Source: Flavobacteriales bacterium UBA6057
GTDB lineage: Bacteria; Bacteroidota; Bacteroidia; Flavobacteriales_G; Salibacteraceae
DNA length: 64,000 nucleotides
Assembly (NCBI GenBank): GCA_002428995.1
Contig: DIYJ01000004.1
Coordinates: 308,253 to 372,252, forward strand
Direction of reading: 5' to 3'
Part shown: in pieces, positions 17,349-25,195 of the stretch
Position numbering within the stretch: the stretch's first letter is position 1
Layout of the letters: every line of letters begins with the position of its first letter
Translations under genes and position numbers: made by a program
Notes under the pieces: generated by a model
What the model was told of the DNA's origin: nothing
The model's input: only the letters and a program-made list of their open reading frames with translations
Database searches by the model: none

Positions 17349-18461
17349 CTAATCCACAACAAGCGAGACAGTGACGTTGGAATCCTTCTCACCCCTCAGT
17401 ATGTACATTCCGGGTGGAAGTTGAGACACATCCATGACGGCTGTGCCTTCTCCATTTCTTACGTTCACGCTTACGCGCTGCACTTGCTCTCCCAGGAGGT
17501 TGAAGAGCACAAAGTTTTTGATGTTATCAGAAGCGTGGTTCACCTGCACATTCATCAGTTCTGATGCTGGATTGGGGTAAACGTTGAGTTTTACAACTTC
17601 TATCGATCCGTCCTGGATACCAACGGGCCAGTCGATTGGGTCTACCGGATCTCCTCCGTTATCTCCACCATTGCCATTGCCGTCTCCGTTTCCGTCTCCG
17701 TTTCCGTTTCCGTTTCCGTTTCCATTGCCGCCACCCGCGTTTCCTGATCCGTCAATGGGTGGATTCTGGTTGGTGAACTTCAGGATGGAGCCCTCAGTAG
17801 GAGTTTCCTCCAGCGCCTTAAACTCATTGATGTATACCTGCGGATTCTCCGGCCCGGGATTAATGGATACAACCTGAAGCGGGTTGTACGAAAAATCAGA
17901 TCTGGAAATGATAAATCCTGGGCCCCAGTGAGTAAGTCCGGTGGAGTAGGAGGAACCTCCGTTTGTATTCACGAGGTGAGGACCGATGTGCGCTTCCATG
18001 TCCCCGGTGTTGGGGTAGACCCAAATCTGGAAGTTGGAATATTCTGCCGGTTCTCCGAATTGAAAGCCAACATTCTTGTATTGCACCTTGAGAACGCGAC
18101 CGAGGGAGCCTGCCGCTCCCTCTACTTTGTAAGATATCTCGGAGTTATCGCGTTTGTTGTGAGCACCGGTGAAAGTGAAGTTTGCCATCGTTTCGGAATC
18201 TCGGAATTGAATGCCTCCATCTGCGAAGACAATAGCTCCATTGCTACCATCCGCTTCATACTCCGTCCCGAAGGACAAAAAGTGTTCTCCCTGAAGGTCG
18301 ATGGTATCTGCTCCATTGTCCCAGATATCGGAAAGCACTGTTGCTCCGGTCAGTTCGGTGTAGGTATCCAGATCGTAGCTGTAGTCGTAGTTCTGAGCTT
18401 GGGCTACAATGCCCGATAGAAGTGCTGAGAATAAGAATATAAGTGAGTGGTTGCGGTTCAT
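17349..18461 (-). CDS. T9SS-exported protein with type A sorting domain, 370 aa
   Basis: Exported protein of unknown function. Signal peptide residues 1-23 (ending AQAQ). The first 240 mature residues are beta-rich and match no family I can name. Then comes a glycine-asparagine-aspartate linker (about residues 245-275, GNGNGNGNGDG), and finally a T9SS C-terminal sorting domain of about 80 residues with VYPNPASELMNV and LPPGMYILRGE. The start is ATG at 18461; an in-frame GTG lies seven codons upstream. It is the only non-signalling gene inside the kinase/regulator array. It lies downstream of the 18572-21247 regulator-kinase pair with phased 21-bp direct repeats in the gap, and has its own strong terminator. 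It is therefore the best candidate target of that system. Confidence 0.85.
   Translation of the reverse strand: MNRNHSLIFLFSALLSGIVAQAQNYDYSYDLDTYTELTGATVLSDIWDNGADTIDLQGEHFLSFGTEYEADGSNGAIVFADGGIQFRDSETMANFTFTGAHNKRDNSEISYKVEGAAGSLGRVLKVQYKNVGFQFGEPAEYSNFQIWVYPNTGDMEAHIGPHLVNTNGGSSYSTGLTHWGPGFIISRSDFSYNPLQVVSINPGPENPQVYINEFKALEETPTEGSILKFTNQNPPIDGSGNAGGGNGNGNGNGNGDGNGDGNGNGGDNGGDPVDPIDWPVGIQDGSIEVVKLNVYPNPASELMNVQVNHASDNIKNFVLFNLLGEQVQRVSVNVRNGEGTAVMDVSQLPPGMYILRGEKDSNVTVSLVVD
17674..17727 (+). repeat. Hexanucleotide microsatellite (CCGTTT/CCGTCT), nine units
   Basis: Nine consecutive six-base units (CCATTG, CCGTCT, CCGTTT and variants) lie inside the T9SS protein gene and encode alternating Gly-Asn and Gly-Asp on the minus strand. 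The array is in frame, so gain or loss of units would lengthen or shorten the linker between the N-terminal domain and the sorting domain without a frameshift. Confidence 0.9.
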
Positions 18462-18517
18462 GTGATTGTGATTTCGGTTCACTTATAAAGACCGCAGGGC
18501 GAAGGATGCGTAAGCGA

Positions 18518-18569
18518 CAATGAGGATTCAAGGTCGTCCGCTGAGAATCGAATGCTGTTCGCTGAGAAT
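18518..18569 (-). promoter_or_regulatory. Candidate LytTR operator: three decamers at 21-bp spacing
   Basis: Two identical decamers CGCTGAGAAT occur at 18539-18548 and 18560-18569, separated by 11 bases, so their centres are 21 bp apart. A third, 7-of-10 match (CAATGAGGAT) sits exactly 21 bp further at 18518-18527. LytTR regulators such as AgrA, ComE and YpdB are known to bind two roughly 9-10-bp direct repeats with about this spacing. The block lies wholly between the stop of a LytTR regulator gene (18572) and the start of the T9SS protein gene (18461), about 57-108 bases upstream of that start. A TATAA-like stretch (18483-18488) lies between. Function is inferred. Confidence 0.6.
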
Positions 18570-18571
18570 TG

Positions 18572-19312
18572 TCAGAAGGAGCGCTTCCTCAGATAGTCCA
18601 GAAGCTTGGTTTTGTTCTTCTGAGACACCGCTAGTTCAGTGCCATCACTGAGCAGGATGTGTCCGCCAGCCAGCTTCTCAAAACTTTGGAGGTAGGTCAG
18701 GTTCAAAAGGTGGGACTGGTGTATGCGCATGAAGTTGTGGCCCTGAAGCCCTGATTCTACTTCGCTCAATGATTTAGAGATGATCACACGCTTGCCACCG
18801 TTCAGGAAAATCTCTGTGTAATTGTTGTGAGACTGGCATCGAATGATTTCCGAAATGCTGACCAGCTCAACACGTTCTGCTGTGAACAACGCCACCTTTT
18901 GATTCTCATCCGGAAGAGCCGGTTCCGAGGCTACATGGTGATAGTATCTCTGAATCTCCTCTACCGAGGCTGAAAGATCCTCGGGATTGACGGGCTTTAA
19001 CAGGTATGCAACAACGTTCAGTGCAAAGGCTTGTACAGCATATTCTTCGAAGGCGGTGGTGACCACAATGGCCGGGCAGTATTCCTGTTGGCTAAGTTTC
19101 AATTCCTGCACCAATTCCAGGCCAAAGCCATCGGGAAGCTTAAGGTCGAGGAAGATTGCATCCGGCTTGTGTCGATTGATTGCTTTTCTAGCTTCTTCCA
19201 GCGAAGCAGCTAGGCTAAGTACTTCCAGTTCGGGGCAATTCATGGCCAGTAGACTCTGAAGCGCTTTTCTCAAGAGGGGTTCATCCTCCACAATGATGCA
19301 GGTTCGTTTCAT
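18572..19312 (-). CDS. LytTR-family response regulator, 246 aa
   Basis: Receiver plus LytTR DNA-binding domain. Visible residues are the acidic pair Glu9/Asp10 in IIVEDEP, phospho-acceptor Asp56 in AIFLDLKLPDG, the switch threonines in IVVTTAFEEYAV and lysine in YLLKPVNPED. The LytTR part has IIRCQSHNNYTEIFLNGG, MRIHQSHLLNLTYLQSF and LAVSQKNKTKLLDYL. It lies 21 bases downstream of the TPR kinase gene 19334-21247, its presumed partner. Downstream of its stop lie the phased decamers and the T9SS protein gene. It may therefore act on the adjacent promoter. Confidence 0.92.
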   Translation of the reverse strand: MKRTCIIVEDEPLLRKALQSLLAMNCPELEVLSLAASLEEARKAINRHKPDAIFLDLKLPDGFGLELVQELKLSQQEYCPAIVVTTAFEEYAVQAFALNVVAYLLKPVNPEDLSASVEEIQRYYHHVASEPALPDENQKVALFTAERVELVSISEIIRCQSHNNYTEIFLNGGKRVIISKSLSEVESGLQGHNFMRIHQSHLLNLTYLQSFEKLAGGHILLSDGTELAVSQKNKTKLLDYLRKRSF

Positions 19313-19333
19313 AAATGGCGGTTTGTAATGGAT

Positions 19334-21247
19334 TCAGGCCTTGCCCGTTCCGAGTTTGAGTTGAACGAGGGTTCCTGACTTTCCTTCAGCTTTTAGGTTT
19401 ATGATGGAAACGCTGTGTGTTTTACCAGTCTTTTGATGCAGAAGCTTGAGCCGTTTTTGTATAAGCTGGATTCCAAGGGATTGGTGCTTGCCTTTTTCCT
19501 GCGAAATAGTCCAGGGTTCAAACCCCTTTCCGTTATCCTGAACCTCGCATACCAGGTTTTGATTTTCCTGCTTAAACCTGACTGTGATCATTGCGTCTTT
19601 TTGATTCGAGGCATGCACTCCGTGTATTACTGCATTTTCAACAAAAGGCTGAATCACCATGGTGGGCATTTCCTTCATTTCACAACCTTCTGCGATACGG
19701 ATCTCGAAATCAAATGCCCCTTCGGAACGCAATCGCTCCAGTTCCAGGTAGTGTTTCAAGCGCTGGGATTCTGTTTCCACCGAAGTGGATGGTATGTTGG
19801 ATGAATCCAAAAAACCTCTGACCACCGTTGAGAACTTCGACAGGTATTTGAGCGCTTCACGCGGGTTATGACTGGATATGAAGTGTCCTATACCTCCAAG
19901 CGTGTTGAACAGAAAGTGCGGATTCATTTGCAGTTGCAAGGCCTTAATCTGGTGTTCCTGCAGCTGGAGCTCCAGTCGGTGCTGTTTCTTGATTTGCCTC
20001 GAACGAAGAATTGATATGAGTATGATGCTGAAGGCGATCAATCCGAGTGTGGAAGATGCTAGCAACAAACGTGTATTCTGGAGTTGGGCTTCATTCAATT
20101 CCTCCTTTTGTTGCAAACGATCAATCTCTTCCTCCTTGGTTCGCAGATCATAGAGTGCTCCCAATTGAGCGATGGAAGAAGTAGTAAGGCGATCGAATTC
20201 CTCATCTTTTAAATCCAGCAGTTGATTGAGTGCCTCGAAGGATTCTTTGGAGCGATCTGTTTGCTGGTAGATTTCCACCAGATTCTCGGTTACGTCCATT
20301 CTGATACGCTGCAGGTCAAAAGAGTCTGCCAGAGCAAGCGCAGAGTCGCTGTATCGTTCCGCCATTCGCCATTCTTTCAGCTTCACGTATGTAGACGCCA
20401 GATTGTTGTAATTACTGGCGATTCCAGACGCATTGTTTACTTGCTTGTTCAACTGAAGTGATGCCTTTTGGAGTTGAATGGCGTGGTCAAATTCACCCAG
20501 TCTCTTTTTGGTTGTTCCCAGGTTATTGTAGTCTGCGGCCAGGAACAAAGGGTCGCCAAGCACAGAGTCTAAAACCAGTGCTTCGTGGTATTTCTCTTCA
20601 GCTAATTTGTAGGCCTCCATCTCGAAATGAACATTGCCAATATTTACAAGGAGGTCGGAGATGTTATTCGCGGCTCCGCTGTTCTGTTTCAGTGCCAGGG
20701 CCTGCTCGAAATGCGCCAACGCCCGTTTGAAGGCTTTGCGCTTGTATTCAATGTTTCCCAGTTGGTTCAACGCAATGGTAATGATGGCAGTGTCTCGGAG
20801 CTGTTTTGCGGCTCTCAGGCACTCGTAGGCTTCTTCCGCTGATTGCGCGTAAAGAGAGAGTTGATAGTTGCACAGCGAATACCCCAATCTGGCTTTTACA
20901 TTGTTTGTGGTGTCTCCTTCTTGCATAAAGTGAGCAGCGGACTCCTTGTAGTTGATGGCCGACTCGCCAAACTTTGAGATGCGGTACAATGCCTTTGCCT
21001 TGAGGTAATGTAGTCTGGCGAGGGCATCCTGGCTGAACTGTTCTCGTGCGTTTAGATCTCGATCAATCCTTGCAATGGCTAGGTGAGGATCGCTGTTGCA
21101 GAGTTCGGTCAGTTCGTTTTGTTTCTGAATGTCCAGTTTCGCTTCTGCAACCTGGGCCAGCGAGGTGTTGAGACAGATGTGAAAACACAGCATAAAAGTG
21201 CTGATCAGCCTCAGAAATTTGAATCTGGGAAAATGCGCAGAGGGCAT
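19334..21247 (-). CDS. TPR-containing histidine kinase (PF06580 type), 637 aa
   Basis: Sensor kinase with a tetratricopeptide sensor part instead of a propeller. A signal-like segment (residues 1-32, ending SLAQ) is followed by about seven TPR units to residue 360 (for example ALNQLGNIEYKRKAFKRALAH and YNNLGTTKKRLGEFDHAI). Next come a coiled coil, a membrane helix near 400-420, and a LytS-type kinase core. The phospho-acceptor is His444 in MNPHFLFNTLGGIGHFI; the N-box FVENAVIHGV and G-box DNGKGFEPW are intact. I chose ATG at 21247; the frame is open 29 codons further upstream, but those residues are basic and unlike a signal peptide. Paired with the regulator gene 21 bases downstream. It is divergent from the plus-strand signalling operon that starts at 21484. 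Confidence 0.9.
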   Translation of the reverse strand: MPSAHFPRFKFLRLISTFMLCFHICLNTSLAQVAEAKLDIQKQNELTELCNSDPHLAIARIDRDLNAREQFSQDALARLHYLKAKALYRISKFGESAINYKESAAHFMQEGDTTNNVKARLGYSLCNYQLSLYAQSAEEAYECLRAAKQLRDTAIITIALNQLGNIEYKRKAFKRALAHFEQALALKQNSGAANNISDLLVNIGNVHFEMEAYKLAEEKYHEALVLDSVLGDPLFLAADYNNLGTTKKRLGEFDHAIQLQKASLQLNKQVNNASGIASNYNNLASTYVKLKEWRMAERYSDSALALADSFDLQRIRMDVTENLVEIYQQTDRSKESFEALNQLLDLKDEEFDRLTTSSIAQLGALYDLRTKEEEIDRLQQKEELNEAQLQNTRLLLASSTLGLIAFSIILISILRSRQIKKQHRLELQLQEHQIKALQLQMNPHFLFNTLGGIGHFISSHNPREALKYLSKFSTVVRGFLDSSNIPSTSVETESQRLKHYLELERLRSEGAFDFEIRIAEGCEMKEMPTMVIQPFVENAVIHGVHASNQKDAMITVRFKQENQNLVCEVQDNGKGFEPWTISQEKGKHQSLGIQLIQKRLKLLHQKTGKTHSVSIINLKAEGKSGTLVQLKLGTGKA

Positions 21248-21483
21248 TAGAAAGTAGGGATAGCAGTTGATACCTGGTAGCTTAGGACGGCTTCTTAAAC
21301 GAGCGATACCCGTCCGGGTTGTCCCGGTTGCCAATGCTTCATGAAAGGTGTTACATCTATCCGCGATTTTTACACCATGGATAATCTTGTGGAAAAAACG
21401 ATGTTCGTGTATGTTAGACCGATAGCTCAGCGCTACGTCTTTAAGATTGCAAGGAAGTTCAGGATAGGTTCAAACATCAAAAC

Positions 21484-22242
21484 ATGAACGTTTTAATAGT
21501 GGATGATCGTCCGGAAGAGATTGATAACCTCTTCATGCTATTGAAAGGGAAGGCCTTCAAAACCAATGCTCTATTCACAGCCACCGACACTCGGCAGGCG
21601 CGACTCTTGCTGAAAAACAATGAGATCGATCTTGTCTTTCTGGATGTTGAAATGCCGGGAGAGACAGGCTTTGACCTCATGGATGAGGATTACATGAAAC
21701 GTTCTCCCATCACCATTTTTGTGACCAGCTATGACCATTATGCCATCCGGGCTATTCGGGCCGGTGCATTCGACTTTTTGGTCAAACCGGTAGATCAAAG
21801 TGACTTTGATGCTTGCATGGACAGGGTGCTTCACCAACCTGTGCAACAGGGCGTCAATCGGCAAGTAGAGGCAATGTCAGCGGCTTTGGACTCCAATGAT
21901 CCAGTCAGGCGCATCGCGGTAGCGTCAAGGCGAGAGACGTTGCTGATCGATACAGAGGACCTGATCTGGATAAAATCGGATAACTCCTACTGCGAATTGG
22001 CCACGAACAGGCACGGCCGAATCGTGGTCTCCAAGTCGATCAAGCACTTCGAGGATATGCTCCAGACCTCTGGATTTTGCCGGGTACACAATTCTTTTTT
22101 GGTGAACATTCATCACATCGGTAAGATTGTGAAGGAACACGGCCGGGTGCTTTACATGAGCGATGGTAAAGAGGTGCCCGTTTCGCAGGCTCGCATTGAA
22201 TCCTTTGAAACCTCGTTGAGGCAGAATGTCAGAACAGTTTAA
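21484..22242 (+). CDS. LytTR-family response regulator, 252 aa
   Basis: First gene of a four-gene plus-strand signalling operon. Receiver with Asp7/Asp8 in LIVDDRP, phospho-acceptor Asp54 in LVFLDVEMPGETGFDL, switch residues in FVTSYDHYAIRA and lysine in FLVKPVD. The C-terminal LytTR domain shows IWIKSDNSYCELATN, FCRVHNSFLVNIHHI and VPVSQARIESFETSL. The 3' end overlaps the following kinase gene by 17 bases, indicating translational coupling. The 236-base gap upstream separates it from the divergent TPR-kinase gene and must hold both promoters; no perfect consensus boxes were seen there. Confidence 0.92.
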   Translation: MNVLIVDDRPEEIDNLFMLLKGKAFKTNALFTATDTRQARLLLKNNEIDLVFLDVEMPGETGFDLMDEDYMKRSPITIFVTSYDHYAIRAIRAGAFDFLVKPVDQSDFDACMDRVLHQPVQQGVNRQVEAMSAALDSNDPVRRIAVASRRETLLIDTEDLIWIKSDNSYCELATNRHGRIVVSKSIKHFEDMLQTSGFCRVHNSFLVNIHHIGKIVKEHGRVLYMSDGKEVPVSQARIESFETSLRQNVRTV

Positions 22243-25195
22243 GCAAGTCTCAAGGACTTTCTTCATGTTATCCGGCTTGATCACCTTTGCTGTTCAGGCG
22301 CAGGTGCCTTCCTTCAGATACAAGGTATTTCATGATGAAGAGGTCTTTCAACACGGTGGTGTGTTGAGCATTTTTGGAGGAGCTGACCACAGGCTCTTCA
22401 TCAATACCACTTCTAAACTCTATTCGTTTGACGGAGCCGAATTCTACGATGAATCCGATCGGTACGAGTCACACCTCACTTCTCCACCCTATGCCGGATT
22501 TCAGCTCTCAGATTCCGAAGCTATCTGGATGGGGATAGATGGTGCCGGGTTTTTGTTGTTGGATGAGAAGGAGGTAAGTTTTGTAGAGGAAGATGGCTGG
22601 AAAGCACTGAGCTTTCGTCATCGGGTGCCGAACGATAGCACTGTATGGAACAACGGCACAAAGGATCTCTTTCGTTTTGATCGTGGTAAAGAAATGACGC
22701 GCTTTTCCATGAATTCGTTCGATGGCTTTGAAGGAGTGCTCAAGAACATGGAAGTTTTATCCGACAGCACGCTGTTACTGTTGAATAACAACGGAGAATT
22801 GTATCTGGCTGATATTCTCAACCAGCAGCTGACGAGAATTCTGAGTTCCCTTGAACACTCCCCGTTTCGCGATGTGCGTGTGGCTGATGACGTTGTTTAT
22901 CTCTCCACCGTTCGCAGTCTTTACACCTTCAGTCTAGTTGATTCCACCCTGAGCCATAGGGCAAGCTTTGAGGCCAACATCAAAGATTTCCGTGTCGGGC
23001 AAGGGCAGCTGTGGGTACTGACAGAGGACGGCCAGTGTTACTGTTTAACCGCTGATGAAACGCTGAACTTGCGCAAAGCGCTTAACATGGAAGAAGCATT
23101 CTTTTCCGCCATCCATCTGGATGACCATTTCAATGTTTGGGCGGGTTTGGCTTCTGAAGGAATTCTGCTTATCCCTCCGAGGCAATCTGAATACACCAGT
23201 TTCCATGACCTGTTGGATGATAAGGACAAACGAACTGCGCGTTCGTTAATGACCTTATCTCATCGTGAACAGACCTTTTTGAGTGACAATGCTCATCTCT
23301 ACAGATGGCAGGACCATCGACTGGAGAAACTGGATCAGCCCATGCGTTCAGATTCTTCGGAACTCTTCCTGTACAGTTCTTTGGCGCTTGGTAATCGTAC
23401 GTTCTGCTTTTACTGGGACCGCCAGTTTATTCTATCTCCGCCTGGTTTCATCGCTGCGCCTGATTTGCCTGGGCTTTACTACGTGAACTACCCGGTAGGC
23501 TGTGTAATGGACACGTGTAGGCTGGTTGTGTATTCCTTTCGATACCGAAGACTTGACATCCTCAACGTGTGTGAAGGAACCCTTGAGTCAATGAACTTTA
23601 CCGTGGATCAATTCATGAAACCGGAAGCTATGGTTTACCTGGAAGACTCTCTGATTGTTGCGCTCCGAAGGCAGAGATTATGGTTGATAGATCTGTCGCA
23701 ACAAGAGGTAAGTAAACTGGGAGGTGTATCCGGGTCTGCTTCTATGGATTCGCTGAAGATTCTTGCGATCTTTCCTTCTCAGGACTCTGGAATGCTCGTC
23801 CTTACCGAGCGTGGAGTCCACGGTTTCGATCATCGATTGAGACGTCTTCGCCCTGCGCACTTGCTATTTGATGAAACGGAGGCGGAATGGATTCAGGGCT
23901 GTCAGGGAATGATGGAAACCAGATCCGGAGAGTACTTGGGAAACGGTGTAGGTGCACTCTTTGCCATTCGGGGAGACTCTTTAGAGCTTTTAAAGCCAGG
24001 CAATAGTTTGTTAGACGGTTCGCTTCTTCATGTGAATCCCCTCCCTCACGGTGATGTTCTGATCAGTTCATTCAACGGTGTCACTCGAATGCCTTATGAT
24101 TCCGTATGGTCTTTTTCACCCTTGTTACCTCCCAGTCCTAAACTTGGTTTGAGTGTTCTTGGGCATTCGTTGAGCTACGATGATCAGGACTTCGAAAGGG
24201 AAGAGAACAATCTGAGACTTGAGATTTCGACTGTTTTCTTCAGCGTGGACCGAAAACTTGAACACCGCTTTAAACTGGAAAGGGAAGGAGAGTCTTCCCA
24301 TTGGAATCGAACAGATCTCTCCAGTTTAGAGTTTGTTCATCTCGAACCAGGAGAATACCAGCTTCAGGTTGCTTCTAGAAATGATCTTGGTCCCTGGTCT
24401 TCTCCCGCGATGCTCTCCTTTAGCATTCAGCCTTACCTGTGGGAAACGACTTGGTTTCGTGCCAGTCTGCTCCTTGTTTTGGTCGCCCTTGGAGCCTTTG
24501 GGTTTTACCTGTTCTTTCAGCGCAGACTTGCCATGCAGCAAGCTCGTGTCACCATTCTCATGCGCGAGAAGAAACTGGAGCAACAAGCACTTCAGGCGAT
24601 GATGAATCCGCATTTTGTCTTCAATGCCATGAATTCCATTCGCGCGTTGATCGAACAGAATACACCAACGGATGTCTCTGCCTTCATCAGCAAATTTGCG
24701 CGCCTCGTTCGTCTGAACATGGAGAATGCCGGTTCAGAATTTGTATTGCTCCAGGAGGAACTGGATCGGCTGCGCTTGTACATGGAACTAGAGCAGGAAA
24801 GGGTTCCCGGTTCGTTTTCCTATTCCATCCAACTGCCAGATGCGCTTGACCCTGCACAAGCCTTTATTCCATCCATGATCATTCAACCCTTTGTGGAAAA
24901 CGCCATCATACATGGAATAATGCCCTTGAAGGACCGGGATAAACGGATCGAAATTCGCTTTACTGAAAACTCGGGTAACCACTTGTTGAAGGCTGAGATT
25001 CTGGACAACGGAGTTGGTATGGCGTCTGCGAAGACTCCCCGGGCTTATCCATCGCGCGGAGTCAGTATTTCAGAGAATCGGCTGAAACTTATGACGGCTC
25101 GATTTGGCATTGATGAGCCCGTCAAAATTCATAGCAACAACCATGGCAAACGAGGAACTCACGTAGAGGTATGGCTACCAGTAGACAAGGAATGA
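22226..25195 (+). CDS. Sensor histidine kinase with divergent propeller, 989 aa
   Basis: Signal peptide (residues 1-26, ending VQAQ), then about 650 periplasmic residues that have the length of a two-component propeller but show few of the usual LWxGT motifs. A Y_Y_Y-like domain follows (HLEPGEYQLQVASRNDLGPW). A membrane helix (about 748-768) leads to a LytS-type core. The phospho-acceptor is His796 in MNPHFVFNAMNSIRALI; N-box FVENAIIHGI and DNGVGMA are present. ATG at 22226 overlaps the regulator gene by 17 bases; ATG at 22265 is an alternative that would shorten the signal peptide. The stop overlaps the next kinase start as ATGA. The degenerate sensor suggests a ligand different from its neighbours. 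Confidence 0.9.
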   Translation: MSEQFKQVSRTFFMLSGLITFAVQAQVPSFRYKVFHDEEVFQHGGVLSIFGGADHRLFINTTSKLYSFDGAEFYDESDRYESHLTSPPYAGFQLSDSEAIWMGIDGAGFLLLDEKEVSFVEEDGWKALSFRHRVPNDSTVWNNGTKDLFRFDRGKEMTRFSMNSFDGFEGVLKNMEVLSDSTLLLLNNNGELYLADILNQQLTRILSSLEHSPFRDVRVADDVVYLSTVRSLYTFSLVDSTLSHRASFEANIKDFRVGQGQLWVLTEDGQCYCLTADETLNLRKALNMEEAFFSAIHLDDHFNVWAGLASEGILLIPPRQSEYTSFHDLLDDKDKRTARSLMTLSHREQTFLSDNAHLYRWQDHRLEKLDQPMRSDSSELFLYSSLALGNRTFCFYWDRQFILSPPGFIAAPDLPGLYYVNYPVGCVMDTCRLVVYSFRYRRLDILNVCEGTLESMNFTVDQFMKPEAMVYLEDSLIVALRRQRLWLIDLSQQEVSKLGGVSGSASMDSLKILAIFPSQDSGMLVLTERGVHGFDHRLRRLRPAHLLFDETEAEWIQGCQGMMETRSGEYLGNGVGALFAIRGDSLELLKPGNSLLDGSLLHVNPLPHGDVLISSFNGVTRMPYDSVWSFSPLLPPSPKLGLSVLGHSLSYDDQDFEREENNLRLEISTVFFSVDRKLEHRFKLEREGESSHWNRTDLSSLEFVHLEPGEYQLQVASRNDLGPWSSPAMLSFSIQPYLWETTWFRASLLLVLVALGAFGFYLFFQRRLAMQQARVTILMREKKLEQQALQAMMNPHFVFNAMNSIRALIEQNTPTDVSAFISKFARLVRLNMENAGSEFVLLQEELDRLRLYMELEQERVPGSFSYSIQLPDALDPAQAFIPSMIIQPFVENAIIHGIMPLKDRDKRIEIRFTENSGNHLLKAEILDNGVGMASAKTPRAYPSRGVSISENRLKLMTARFGIDEPVKIHSNNHGKRGTHVEVWLPVDKE

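Noticed and set aside
17674..17727. CRISPR-like short tandem array
   Set aside because: Units are six bases with no spacers and lie in frame within a coding gene; it is a microsatellite.
18423..18432. Further copy of the decamer (TGCTGAGAAT) in the T9SS gene
   Set aside because: It matches 9 of 10 bases but lies within the signal-peptide codons and is not a multiple of 21 bp from the phased block, so I treat it as chance.
21313..21330. Tandem 9-bp repeat TCCGGGTTG/TCCCGGTTG upstream of the TPR kinase
   Set aside because: The spacing is nine bases, not the 21 bp expected for LytTR binding, and no further copy exists.
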